This document shows, piece by piece, positions 54,801 to 64,000 of a stretch of 64,000 nt of DNA (positions are counted from its first letter, which is position 1; each line of letters starts with the position of its first letter). Origin of the DNA: Leishmania mexicana MHOM/GT/2001/U1103 (Eukaryota; Euglenozoa; Kinetoplastea; Trypanosomatida; Trypanosomatidae); contig NC_018312.1 in assembly GCF_000234665.1 (NCBI RefSeq), positions 1,483,791 through 1,547,790 of the forward strand, written 5' to 3'. A program made the position numbers and the translations under genes. Below the pieces are notes generated by a model that saw only the letters and a program-made list of their open reading frames with translations, had not been told where the DNA came from and ran no database searches.

Positions 54801-57800
54801 CTGCTGCTGATGGTGGTAGCACTCTTGGAGTCGCTGCAGTTGCTGTCGAAGAGGAACCACTAGCATGCAGGGTCCAAGCCGGTGCTGACGCAGAATCACG
54901 GCCCGAGTTCACCTGCCGCTCACGCTTGCGAGGAGCTGGCAAGTGAGGGGAGGGAACAGCAGCAGCAGCAGTAGTAGCAACATCGTGGCCCAAAGAAGCC
55001 TTGACGGTTGATGGTGCCTGCCGCACCGACCCTGCCATCTCTGCCCCCTGCTGTGCTTGGGCAACCTTCTTCGCTGTGGCGTTCCGTTTGTAAGGCAGCT
55101 GCAGCGTCGCCTCAGGAATGCACCGCAGTTTCAGCGAGTACGGCCAGTACTCCGCAATGTCATCTGCAGAGGGGCTACTCGAGTTCGGGACGTTTGGCTT
55201 TGCGCGCTGCGCGCGCACCGCACTACCGCTGCCGGAAGCCTCCGTGGAGATAGCAGCCCCTACTGCTGTGCCGCTACGAGCTGCGCTATCCTCAGTGACG
55301 TTGCCGGCACCGCCAGCTCTTTGCGTCAGCGCTGTCGCCTCCACGATAGGAAAGAGAGAAGGCGCGAGGTGGTGTAGATGATAGCGGTGAACGAGCGCCG
55401 TTGGGAAGGCTGTGAAGTGCCGCTGCACGTAGCTGGTGAACAGATGCCATGTCTTGTGCCGTGGCAGTCCTGTCCCCGAAGGAGTCCCGTGCAGCAGCGG
55501 CGGCGGCGGGTGGCACCGGTGCCCCTCCCCAATCCGCGTAGAGCCGCTCTCGCGCTCTCCGCTATCGCCCATCTCCACGTCACCATCAGCAATGTCGACT
55601 ATGTCGTCAAGAGTGAAAGACAGCGACGGGGCCAGCGATAGCTGCACCGCTGAGAGAGATCTAGAAGAGTTCTGTCGCGGCGGCGAAGATATGTTCTTCG
55701 TCACGACCGCGTCACCACCCGCCTCCACCCTCGCCGCCACCGCCTCCTCTTCGCAGTGATCCGCTGCGGCGTAGACGCTCAGATGATGATGAAGCGGATC
55801 GTGCTGGGCAGCTACATCCGCGAATATGTACGCGTTGTAGGCGGCGTAGACGCAGGGTGCGCCAGCTTCGCGGTGCAGCGACGGCGGCAGTGTCTTCGGC
55901 TGCGCCTGAGCCCTGTCCTCACGCAAGAATGGCGAACAGAGCAGCGCGTTGTGACGGCAGCGACGCTCAAACTGAGCAAAGTACGACGTGGGCTGCACGT
56001 GGACGACGTGTCGCACCGCAAGCTGACGCGGTCGTCGCCTCAGACGTGGCTCCTGTAAATGAGGCGGAGCTGCCGCCGTCCCTTCGCCCACCACATCGTC
56101 CTCTTCGTAGTAGTACGCGAGGTGAGGAAAGTGCTCGCGCAGCAGCCGCTGCAGCACCCCATCGCCATGCTCCCCTACTGCAGCGTTGTGGCAGGGCTTG
56201 TCGTCCTCCTCAGTCTCTTCGCACGCGGCAGCCGAGCTCCTCGAAGGCGATCCCCCACCGTCCCCGACGGCGCTGCCTAGCAGCCGGGTGACTGCCTCTC
56301 GTACATCCTCAGGTCGATCACCGTCCAGCACAAGCGAGATGTATGTGTGCCTCGTTGCCACGGTGGGCCGCATCACCTGATGAGGTTGCACCCAGCGTTG
56401 CGTTGGGGTAGGTGATTGGTCGTTGGTGCGCCCAAAGGAAAAGGTGGCATTCTGCGAAGGCGGCATGGACGCGGCGGACGTGTCCGCCACCCCCGCATCC
56501 ATGTCTGCCTCCACGGACATCCCCAGCTTGAGCTGGCCGTACTTGGGGCCCGAGCGGACACCTAGCGCGCGCGCCTTGGCGGCGTCGAAGCTCGAGCCTG
56601 GCGCCACAATGATCGCGTAGCTAAAGACGACATCATAGCTCGTTGGGGCGGTGAAGGACGCCATCGACGCTGCCGTATCCGCGTCTGCGCTCTGGTCCCC
56701 TCTCTCCGTATGCCCTGCAAAGTACGCTTGATGCAGCTGATGACGCTGTTGCTCGTCTTCCGCCATGGCGGACGGAGACTTCGGCTGTAAAAGGCTCATC
56801 ATCGCATTGCCCGCAGCCGCAGCAGCTGTTGCGCCTTCGCTCTCGCCACCTCTGCGGCCACCCGATACGCGAAACGCCACAAGCAGACTCTGCGGGCTGA
56901 GCGGCAGTGTTGCATGAACGAAAGGCGCCAGCCCCGTCAGCGGCTTCTCCTGTTGCGCGCCGCGTGACGCTGTCGGCTCCCCCACCGTCTCCACAAAGTG
57001 CAACTGGTTGTTCCCGACGACTGCAGCCGCGCTCGTGGCGTCGACACGGGGGCCGGCGATGGCAGCTTGATCCGTCGCATTTCGCACCAATCCGTGGAGC
57101 TGCCGGAAGACCATAGGTCGGTACTGGAAGTAGTGGAAGCGTAGAGCCGTCAGGAAGCCGCGCAGACCAGCCGACGACAGTGGCGACGGCAGCTGCGCCC
57201 CTGACGCAGCAACCGCTGAGCAGCTCGTTGATGAAGTCGCCGCTGAGTCGCCAGTCCAAGGAGATCCGCAAGCGTGTGCATTAGCATGCTCACTCTTGAA
57301 GTTGTGAGGCTCGCTACCACCATCGCCGTTGCGCGCACCCGCCCGCGTGACGCCCTCCATATGAGCGGGCTTCGGTGAACCATCCAGAGCCGCACTTGGG
57401 CCGAAGAATGTGGCATGTCGTGCACCGGCATCGTTGATGGTGAAGAGCATGCCAGGCAACCCCATCACTGCTGACGCCGCACCGACAGGCATCTCCAACG
57501 CCGTCGTGTCTACGGGAGCGGCGACGGCGTCTGCTGATGCGCTGCCGTGCTGCTCATCCTCGACGGAGCTGGCGACATTGCCGGACGGGAGCGGAGACAC
57601 CGCAGTCTTCGAGCTGCTCCACCGCGTGAAGAAGAAGCCCCGCACCTTCTTGAGTTTAATGTTCGCCTCCGAGCTAAACCGCTGTGTCCCCTCTGGGCAG
57701 TTGAAGAAAATGTAACCCTCGCTGCCGCTGAAACCGGTGTCTGCCGTCAATTGCGGTCCTGGCCCCGTCGCTACCGCTGATGGTGATGGTGGCTGCGGGC

Positions 57801-58173
57801 GTAGGAGCGTGGCCGCGTGGAATGGACCAGCTCGCGGCCACGTTGGTCGCTTCGCCGTTAGGTATGAGGACCAGTTCCACGATGCGGGCACCGCAGACTC
57901 GGCTACCTCACCAGTCGGAGAGGGCTGGTGGAGCGTTTCGTGGGCACTGGCGTTCACCGATGGCACGAGCGTAGGAGCGGGAACGATCGCTGTGGCATCA
58001 ACAGCATAGCTGTGCCTTGAGGCTGGCGGCACCTCCCCTGTAGGCGAAGCCGACCCCGCTGCAGAGGAAAGGGTAGACTCATGGAGAGCAGGATGATCAA
58101 GTGGACCGTAGTAGCAGCATCCACCGTACCCGTTCGGCGTGTCAGAGCCAAGTAACTGAATGTAATGCAACAT
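51847..58173 (-). CDS. ribonuclease Z, long form (tRNase Z, ELAC2-like)
   Basis: 2108 residues; human ELAC2 has 826. It cleaves 3' trailers from pre-tRNAs. The N-terminal half has the degenerate beta-lactamase fold of long tRNase Z: IFFNCPEGTQRF (about 154-165), FFFTRWSS, GLPGML. The C-terminal half is catalytic: FLGTGSAVPSKYRNVSGT (from 1222), zinc-binding HAHADHH (H1456, H1458, D1460, H1461), SGDTRPS (D1755), HEATF (1848-1852) and LNHFSQRYPKL (H1887). The extra length is Ala/Ser/Pro-rich sequence between motifs, as common in Leishmania proteins. The ATG at 58173 starts MLHYIQLLGSDTPNG, which matches the conserved family N-terminus, and a CT tract with an AG lies a few bases upstream (58177-58178). 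Nuclear or mitochondrial location cannot be read off. Confidence 0.92.
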   Translation of the reverse strand: MLHYIQLLGSDTPNGYGGCCYYGPLDHPALHESTLSSAAGSASPTGEVPPASRHSYAVDATAIVPAPTLVPSVNASAHETLHQPSPTGEVAESAVPASWNWSSYLTAKRPTWPRAGPFHAATLLRPQPPSPSAVATGPGPQLTADTGFSGSEGYIFFNCPEGTQRFSSEANIKLKKVRGFFFTRWSSSKTAVSPLPSGNVASSVEDEQHGSASADAVAAPVDTTALEMPVGAASAVMGLPGMLFTINDAGARHATFFGPSAALDGSPKPAHMEGVTRAGARNGDGGSEPHNFKSEHANAHACGSPWTGDSAATSSTSCSAVAASGAQLPSPLSSAGLRGFLTALRFHYFQYRPMVFRQLHGLVRNATDQAAIAGPRVDATSAAAVVGNNQLHFVETVGEPTASRGAQQEKPLTGLAPFVHATLPLSPQSLLVAFRVSGGRRGGESEGATAAAAAGNAMMSLLQPKSPSAMAEDEQQRHQLHQAYFAGHTERGDQSADADTAASMASFTAPTSYDVVFSYAIIVAPGSSFDAAKARALGVRSGPKYGQLKLGMSVEADMDAGVADTSAASMPPSQNATFSFGRTNDQSPTPTQRWVQPHQVMRPTVATRHTYISLVLDGDRPEDVREAVTRLLGSAVGDGGGSPSRSSAAACEETEEDDKPCHNAAVGEHGDGVLQRLLREHFPHLAYYYEEDDVVGEGTAAAPPHLQEPRLRRRPRQLAVRHVVHVQPTSYFAQFERRCRHNALLCSPFLREDRAQAQPKTLPPSLHREAGAPCVYAAYNAYIFADVAAQHDPLHHHLSVYAAADHCEEEAVAARVEAGGDAVVTKNISSPPRQNSSRSLSAVQLSLAPSLSFTLDDIVDIADGDVEMGDSGERESGSTRIGEGHRCHPPPPLLHGTPSGTGLPRHKTWHLFTSYVQRHFTAFPTALVHRYHLHHLAPSLFPIVEATALTQRAGGAGNVTEDSAARSGTAVGAAISTEASGSGSAVRAQRAKPNVPNSSSPSADDIAEYWPYSLKLRCIPEATLQLPYKRNATAKKVAQAQQGAEMAGSVRQAPSTVKASLGHDVATTAAAAVPSPHLPAPRKRERQVNSGRDSASAPAWTLHASGSSSTATAATPRVLPPSAAARTRPPSAPPRRVAVVDGVASLLPYPTPASSLALLSNTFLCSLRTRSAAAAAAVGEAPATSSTSTESREDRHGGFAALQQRVDVASTGISDMGGGALGFLGTGSAVPSKYRNVSGTFLELHLPAYCFPGGDCPAKPLLHADDSAHTSGAAAVITEDTPSATYARLPAGEATCAWCEGDAVLSFDSADSSACSRGPAPARIDGSQKTAPRRWSSAPLTMGSQQLRRGVVILDFGEGSAGQLASLCGRVRGGSACGQRPPSCTLSTSPLHATLDGYQRNSRDRREGAGDHAGDEGTSTSFPHAVSAENFTEFEDDADARLGQFVLDIVLVFISHAHADHHLGLMSLLTLRHEYLQRSPSALPPAPRLLVVCPTEVYAFMMDAWGSTPPYTTWLHKECVFDLMPPPVSALRKEGRWPDALAAEEGDAAPHARQEKRQTFTAVADNSVLDSAVGTEGDRDAVGDGGVDSRRAASFTHRFCHAPHASNNQPEQQHVVPMPLLQAHLIAWNQAIAVATQHHQRQPLSASPLPSSSEPLADTSVTAAAASVKGNVWWDAEVITVDHPANAHALLLRFPFCSSMGKEQGEHCVCGEGTEDGGPLMANPDAAEAATGRQRDQELVSRVPDSSRVLLFSGDTRPSSFLVERSWAFAASAQSRLPGCADSTELTRQDGLVSDEADSGSASEVGRAALVAKVNASGSIGRIRGTALARSPTSTPPPMSSPVFILLHEATFGPGFEGEAVRKKHSTLPEALRIGVAVRAEFIVLNHFSQRYPKLPGLSEEQLGGRSADLVCQRRTRASAAVAATSAVTAAETGNPADHVSGGLASTSAPRSSSPGEQQMLAGKASSTASRQDGGRSKWEWDAEQTADARQPLPPPLTVTDDAAALPYANMSFAFDLMFVSFSDMQRGLVPRLTPTLVRLLEEYDSWGSGTTQRMRSGGGGGDGGGRRPQKPQQSPATPSTTASSAPAGIDGNTSSAAAQMAAYGESA

Positions 58174-59498
58174 GAACTTGTTGTGTAGAGGGAGAGGGGG
58201 AGCGAGCGGTACGCGTAGTAGCGGCGGTGCTGGCGATACTTCTCACTACCAAGAAGGGTAGGGATGGGGGAGGCGTGTGGGTGCAGCTGCAGCCAACGGG
58301 CGACACAACAGCGGCACCGCCTCTGTCTGCTTGTCGATCTGCCTGCCCGTTTGGAGGTCTGCCTGCGTTCTTTTCCCTTCGATACGTTGCCGCCACGGGC
58401 ATGCCTTTGGAGCACCCAACCACACACACACACAGCACAGAGCACAGCACAAGACTTGCCTCAGAGAACAACGGAGAGAGACGCGTAGAGAGGACCCACC
58501 ACGCGTAGAGGAAGGGGAGGAGGAGGTGGAGGAGGAGGGAGGGTGTAGTGAAGGACGACAGAAAGAGAGAGAGTGATGCACATACGGTGTACGTAGGTAG
58601 ATTTAGGTAGGTATATGGATGTATATTGGATGGATGCACAGACACACACACACATGTGTGTGTGTGTAGATAGATACAAGGATGGAGAGGGGAGTCAAAA
58701 TGCCGCCGCACCACTGCCAAACATATCGGAGGGGAAGAGGGTGGGTTGGGTGGCGAGGAAGCAGTTTGGCGGGGCCTATACGGATGGCACTGTTACAAAA
58801 CGCACAGACTCATAGACGCGCATTTGCCTCACGCTGCCCCTCTCCCCCTCACCACCACCACCCCCTCCTCCTCTCTCCCTCTCCATCGCTCCCTCTCACC
58901 TCACTCCCAGGGAGGAGCACTATCGCCTCTACAGAGCCCCTGCACCACTGCGGGGCGCGGCAAAGGCGGTGGATAAGCAACGGTGCAGGCAACAGGGAAC
59001 AAACTTGGGAAGCGGCAAAGAAAAAGATACACACGCACGCGCGCGCCAGCCGCGCCTTTGCTCCACTCCGGAGAGCGCGCGTCGCCGATGTCGCGGAATT
59101 CGATTCTCTGTGTTCATATTCTGCCGCGCCCTCGTCCGCTACTGTGAGCGCAGCCCAACACAATCAAAATCATCGCCAGACCCATCCAGGCACGCACGGC
59201 AATGTGGCAGAACCACGTCCGCGGCCGAGCTTGCGATGCACGCGGCCCAGGCACAAGCACGCACACGCACGAGAGGAAGAAGCATGCCCGAGCGCTTCGA
59301 AGAGAGCTTGAACCGGAATGAATCACTGCCATCGCCCCCTGTAGTACCACTCCCCTCATCCATCACGAAGCATCAGAGAGGGGAAGGATGGGGAAGCGTG
59401 GATCGACGTCGTGAGAGGGGAGACGAAGCGGCAACGCTACAACGTTCCCCCCACCTCGCGCGCAAAACCTGCAGCATTGTCTATGTCTGCCAGCTTCG
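58174..59498 (-). other. intergenic between the 60113 gene and tRNase Z
   Basis: No gene. CT tract and leader of tRNase Z at 58177-58200, a (GT/CA)n patch at 58640-58670, a purine-rich plus strand near 58500-58570, then the 3' flank of the upstream gene. Confidence 0.6.
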
Positions 59499-60113
59499 CT
59501 ACTTCTTCTCCACATTCGCCGAGTCGCTGTCTGCAGCGGCACCCGTCGAAGATGCCGAGAGCGGTGCAGCAACATCTGCCGCCGCGCCAGTCGCCTCACC
59601 GTTGCCATCCGCCTCCGCCACCTTGCCCTCTAGGCCCTCACCCAGCAACGACTCAGCGTTCATTGTCACCCACGACGGCAGCATCAGCTCCACACCGGCC
59701 ACCAACCGTGGCAGCAGCATCATCTTCAAGCCCAATGTAAACAAGCGAAACGCGGCCTCCTGCGGAATGCGAGGGACTTCGCGGGTGAGCATGATGAGCG
59801 CCTGCGCCTGCCGGTCCCACGTGGGGTAGTACGACCGCGATGCCCCGCCACGGTAGAAGTCGCGGCGAGCGGACCAGAAAGCCTGTTCATCGCCGTGCAC
59901 TGCCTCGGCATCGATGAGGCGCGGGCACTGCCCCGGGTCGCTCCTGTACGTTGCAAAGTACGTCGGTGTGTAGTCGACCGCAACGGCCGAGCGCCGCTGG
60001 TGCGTGCGGCCACCACGGCGGGTGAGATAGTCGCGATGGATGATACGGAGACGCGGGGAGACGAGGCGGCTGACCTTCGCCATCGTCGTGACCGCGGCGC
60101 CTCGAGAGGACAT
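59499..60113 (-). CDS. small hypothetical protein, possibly mitochondrial
   Basis: 204 residues from the ATG at 60113 (MSSRGAAVTTMAKVSRLV), which follows a strong acceptor GCTTTAG at 60122-60123 by eight bases; an alternative start is the Met 10 codons downstream. I do not recognise the family. The first 50 residues are very basic with no acidic residue until Asp28 (RLVSPRLRII, TRRGGRTHQRR), suggesting mitochondrial import. The middle is aromatic- and Arg-rich (YTPTYFATYRSDPGQCP, FWSARRDFYRGGASRSYY). A hydrophobic segment lies near 125-155 (LFTLGLKMMLLPRLV, VELMLPSWV). The last 45 residues are Ala/Asp/Glu low complexity. This make-up would suit a kinetoplastid-specific mitochondrial ribosome or respiratory-complex subunit, but that is a guess. 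Confidence 0.8.
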   Translation of the reverse strand: MSSRGAAVTTMAKVSRLVSPRLRIIHRDYLTRRGGRTHQRRSAVAVDYTPTYFATYRSDPGQCPRLIDAEAVHGDEQAFWSARRDFYRGGASRSYYPTWDRQAQALIMLTREVPRIPQEAAFRLFTLGLKMMLLPRLVAGVELMLPSWVTMNAESLLGEGLEGKVAEADGNGEATGAAADVAAPLSASSTGAAADSDSANVEKK

Positions 60114-60250
60114 CGGCACTTCTAAAGCAAAACGGCAGGAGAGAGCAAGAAGGGAAGGCATGGAGAGTGTGTGTGTGAAAGGGAGCGTGGAAGGGAAGAA
60201 AGGTGGGCTGGCGGTCGACAAGAAGCATGTGCACCGGGAGGATGACCTTA
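60114..60250 (-). other. leader region of the 60113 gene
   Basis: The minus strand is CT-rich (TCTCTCCTGCCGTTTTGCTTTAG), a good polypyrimidine tract and acceptor. Confidence 0.55.
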
Positions 60251-60683
60251 TTTTTTCCTTTTCAGCACGGCCACTCTCCGCCAGGGTGCACGAGCCCGAT
60301 GCCACTCCGCCCACCGGCCGGCCACGCGCCCCATCGCCTGGTGCACCCCTCCCCTCACCTCGGGGTGCCTCGGCCCCCCCCCACCACCAACCCACCAGTG
60401 CGCAGTGTGAGGGCCAGGTCGGACACGCGCGGGTCACGTGGACACCCTGCCCATCATATGGATGATACAGGCATGCCCACAGCCGCAGGTCGCTCCATCA
60501 CAGCGCCATCCAGGGCCTCGCCGCTGGCGTCAGCAGCGACACATCGCTCTCACCTCGCCACGTCGTAGGTGGATGGCCCTGTCACCACCAGAAGCAGTTC
60601 GGCACTCGGCAGGGGATATAGGAGGGCTGCTTGGCTTCCCCCATCATCACCGCCACCACCACCACATACACATGCAGGGAGAG
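60251..60683 (-). repeat. dispersed 430-bp repeat, family B copy 2
   Basis: Second copy of the element at 41878-42307 in the same orientation, with the same internal landmarks and A-rich minus-strand end. It lies between the oxidoreductase pseudogene and the 60113 gene, that is, in the 3' flank of the pseudogene. Confidence 0.6.
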
Positions 60684-60887
60684 GGCACATGGAGAGCAAG
60701 ATGAAAGCCCAAGAAACAAAGCCGAAGGCCATGAAAAGGAAGAGAGACTGCGCTTCGCAAAACCACCGGGACGGTGATGTATAGACAGTTGGGGTGGGTG
60801 CGGGTGTGCGATGGACGTCACCGCGCACCCCTACAGGTGACTAAACAACAACAGAGGAAGTGAGAAAAACAAAAGGCAAACACACGG

Positions 60888-61951
60888 TTATAATATAATA
60901 TATTTTAATACATGCATAGCAGTCATCCGGTGGTACAGCTTCGCCGCAAAGTCTGGCGACAGTGCCTTGCCTGGCAGCCGGTGTGCCACGGTACATCCGA
61001 TCGGATCGTATGCCTTGGCACCACGCCCGCACCCGCCCATAGCACAGATCAGCCGCTCTCCATAGACGCTCCCGATCAGCGGCATCTCATCTTCTGTCCT
61101 GTCAACGATGCACCAAACGACTTGGAGGTTGGCGTGCTTCAGCGTCCTCGCCGCCACTGGCGAGGCGGTGTAGACCTCCGCCAGGCTCGTCCCTACCGCC
61201 TGCACACGCGGAGGCGTCGGTGAAAAGGCCGTCACCGTCTCGCATCACTCCACGGCGCGCTCTCGCATCTCCACCTCGACGCCCTTCACCGCGATCAACC
61301 AGTTGCAGGTGTGGCCCATACTGATGGGCCAGCCATCCCTGTGTGACTCTACCGCCTCGGCGGAAGGGCGTAGCAGTGACCACCGCCGAACACAGACGTG
61401 AAGATCACGCTAGTGAACGCGAGGCTCGCCTGCCCCATTCCCTTTCTGGCCAGCGTCCCTATGCGGCAGCTGCCCACGCAGAAGGACCACGGCCGCAGAC
61501 ATTCGAGTCAGCCAGTCCGTCACGCGCACAGCACTCATCCTTCTCAGCAGCAGGCGCAGCAGCAGCAGTGGTCGCAACACCGTTCTTCGACGCGGCGACG
61601 AAGTCCAGGGCGGCGCAGATGTCACCACAGTCAGCGGCAAACAGCAGCCCATAACAGACTCGCACGAAGTGTACAAGTCGATCCTGGGCCTCCCCTCCGC
61701 CTCGCCTCCGCCTCGCGGTGCAACAGCGCACCCAGGTCGTTCAGGTGAATCCATGGAATCGCCGTCTCTACTCGCCGGTAGATGCACGCCACATGAAAGC
61801 GCTGGTCACACGCAAGCGGGTTACAGTTGTTGTCCGGCCCCACAACGGAAACGCGCAGCGACGGCTAAAGGCAACGAGCGTACGTCGATGTGGTGCGGGC
61901 ATGCATGCCGGCATCCACCACAATCACATCCGAGTTCTTAACGCTGGGCAT
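60888..61951 (-). pseudogene. FAD-dependent oxidoreductase (DAO family) pseudogene
   Basis: It starts MPSVKNSDVIVVDAGMHA at 61951, a DAO-type dinucleotide-binding start in which the usual GAGxxG reads DAGMHA. It meets a stop after 28 codons. The same frame resumes (PDNNCNPLACDQRFHV, ETAIPWIHLNDLG, to about 61630), and further pieces lie in other frames (CGDICAALDFVAASKNGV). The C-terminal part (to the TAA at 60888) reads CIVDRTEDEMPLIGSVYG and ICAMGGCGRGAKAYDPIGC, matching the C-terminal FAD-contact region of D-amino-acid/sarcosine oxidase-like enzymes. Stops at 61865-61867 and near 61253 and at least two frameshifts make it non-functional. Total length of 1.06 kb suggests little has been deleted. 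The substrate of the ancestor cannot be told. Confidence 0.6.
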
Positions 61952-64000
61952 GATGATGGAGCGCGTAGGCGGTAAAAGGAGGGGCGTGTGTACGTGTGTA
62001 TCGCTGTGTGTGCAGCTCAGGGTGTTGCTGTGCAAGCAGCGCGTCGGCGCGAGAGAAGTGCGGTGGTGATAAGTGGAGGGCGGGGAGGGGCCGTCGTAAG
62101 GGGCAGTGTGGGTGCACCCGCTTCGCATCTGCATGTGTGCATGGAGGAAGCGAAGAAGAGCAGGGGCGGAAAGACGCCTCGGCGAAGGCGGGGAAGCGGA
62201 GAAGATCCGAGGGCGAGCAGCAACAGGCGCGGCAGAAGTGGACTTGTCTATCGGGCACACGAGAACTGCTCATTGTATGTGGGAAAGGGTGGAGAGGGGA
62301 GACCATGAAAGAGCTCAGCGCCCCCTCCTCCCACCGCTGTCAGCAAAGGGCGGCGCCGGGGCGCTCGAGAGAAGATATGAAAAAGAAGAAAGGGTCAGCA
62401 GAGCGCCTCCCAGAGGGCACCATCAGGTGCGAGAGCGCTCCGTGGACCGCTGCTCTGGCATACGACGCTGTAGAAAAGCTGAGAGGAGCATCTCCATCGA
62501 TCGCTGTAATGATGGCGATGATGCCGATGTGTGCGCAGGGGAGAGAGCGCGCGCGCCGTTAGGCGGGAGCGCGTCGGCGCAACGCAAGACCCATACAGTG
62601 CATCACCACGCGCTCATCTCCCCATCACCGCATCCCCGCTCAGCTCTCGTGAAACGAGAAGCGTGGAGCGCCCTTCCCTCCCTCTCTCTCACCCTCTGTA
62701 TGTGTCCGCGTGTGCACACGCGCCTTCCCTCTGTACAAGAAGGAAAGGGCGATCCTTTCCCTCTTGCCTTCCCTGCTGCCGCCGCCGTTGTTGTGATGAC
62801 TTCTGTTTTGATGTATGGTACATGATGGCAAGAGTGTACAGAAGACGCATAGAAGCGCGCAAGCACACTCACATGGCGAACAGTATCGACCCGCCTCACC
62901 CACTCCGCCCCTCCCCTCCCCGTCTACACAGTCGAGAAAGCGGCAAAGAAACAACGTCGTCTCTCCAGCCCTCCCTCCCTCCCTCCTCCCTTTCGCTTGT
63001 GTACAAGGCACACACACACACACCTTACACGCGCACAGAGAAGAGCATGTGCGACTTCGCCGAATATGCAGACATGATGCACGAGGAGCAGACCCCTCCC
63101 TCCCCCCCAGGCCAGAAGCATCCATAACAGAGATGTTGCTCCGCTGCAGCAGTGGGGCTGCACGTGTCTATGCGGGGTCCCAGAATGAGATATAGGAGAG
63201 ATACAGAAAGAGAGAGCAGCGTTGCATGGGTTAGAAACAGGTTGGCGAAGAAGGGAGAGGAAGTGGGCGGTGCGTGGTGGCGCATGGGAGTGCGCGCATC
63301 GCACGGGAGCGCACAAAGGATGCAACGGAAGACGACGACGATGACGAAGAGGGAGAGTGGGGGAAAGATGACCTCAAAAACAAACGATGTGCTCCATCAT
63401 CATGACGCGGACACCACATGTTTGGTGACGACGAGTGAGCAGAGAAGAGCACACACACACACGCACGCAAATAGAGAGAGGGGGCAGAGAGAAGCCAAAG
63501 CGCAATGTACACGTCGAGTGTGGGACGTAATTGGTCGCTGTCTGCGTGGCCAAAGACGTACAGAGGAAGAGGGGAGAGAGGGAAGACAGTTCGACGAACC
63601 ACATGCAAGCCGAACGTGGATGAGAAGCGGTGCCGACGTGTCTGTCGGTGATGGTGAGGAGGTGGAGAGGGGGGGGGGGCGAAGTGTTGAGAAGAGAGTC
63701 TGCGTGAGGTCAGATGGATGCGACCGGCACTCCAACCCGCACAGAGAGACAGAGGCAGAGTTGTGTATACGGAACATAGAAGAAAGACGAGGGAGGAGAA
63801 ACGGATGCTAGTGGCGGTGGTGGCAGGGGGTCTGGTGCTTTCGAGAGTCGATCGGACGTGTGCGCGCGCGGCAAAAGAAAGTGTTCGCGGGCACCGGTAA
63901 AGCGAGCAGGAAGAATATCCGACGCAAAATACCGAAAGAAAGAGAGAGATCAGCGCACATCCGCACGCTTATACAGGCGAAGAGACGCATCCAAGTCAGC
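61952..64000 (-). other. no gene seen; probable 3' flank of the next upstream gene
   Basis: No frame looks coding. On the minus strand CT-rich blocks (63000-62890, 63700-63540) alternate with GC-rich sequence, and (GT/CA)n patches lie at 63010-63022 and 63450-63470. The leader and acceptor of the pseudogene probably lie at 61980-62060. Confidence 0.5.

Noticed and set aside
1..64000. CRISPR arrays, prophage, bacterial insertion sequences or operons
   Set aside because: No regularly spaced short repeats, no transposase or phage genes; the organism is eukaryotic.

Overview
This window looks like nuclear DNA of a trypanosomatid, almost certainly Leishmania. The coding DNA is GC-rich and genes lie in long one-directional blocks. 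Starts are preceded by polypyrimidine tracts and AG trans-splice acceptors. I saw no cis-introns, bacterial promoters or operons. The gene families also fit: amastin surface proteins alternating with tuzins, two adjacent DNA polymerase beta paralogues, a giant tRNase Z. Three 100-N runs (6267-6366, 21609-21708, 29570-29669) are assembly gaps, and all three lie inside or at the edge of the repeated array.

Left part (1-31.5 kb, plus strand) is an amastin/tuzin array. Four intact delta-amastin-type genes lie at 2354, 16762, 23657 and 28362. Each is preceded, where sequence allows, by a tuzin locus, and none of the seven tuzin loci seen is intact (nonsense codons, frameshifts, start loss, deletion of the P-loop part). 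Amastin 3' flanks carry a roughly 420-bp repeat that I interpret as a SIDER-like degenerate retroposon. A unit of about 4.7 kb is tandemly repeated 2.3 times from 21.7 to 31.5 kb. Its flanks are nearly identical, yet the two amastin coding regions differ strongly in the extracellular loop. From 6.4 to 12.7 kb the array is interrupted by a gene-free region with alternating pyrimidine-rich and purine-rich blocks.

Middle part (31.5-36.6 kb): the array ends abruptly at about 31545. One unrecognised but credible gene (32416-33288) closes the plus-strand block. A convergent strand-switch region of about 3.3 kb follows, with a very GC-rich core and three G-quadruplex-capable tracts.

Right part (36.6-64 kb, minus strand) holds housekeeping genes. 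In order of transcription they are: a decayed FAD-dependent oxidoreductase, a small possibly mitochondrial protein of unknown function, tRNase Z (2108 aa), DNA polymerase beta-PAK (1478 aa), DNA polymerase beta (376 aa), a SET/MYND-type methyltransferase and a BAR-domain protein. A second 430-bp repeat family occurs twice (41.9 and 60.3 kb), in the 3' flank of pol beta and of the oxidoreductase pseudogene. In trypanosomatids such genes are co-transcribed and regulated mainly after transcription, so the 3'-flank repeats are the most likely regulatory sequences visible here.
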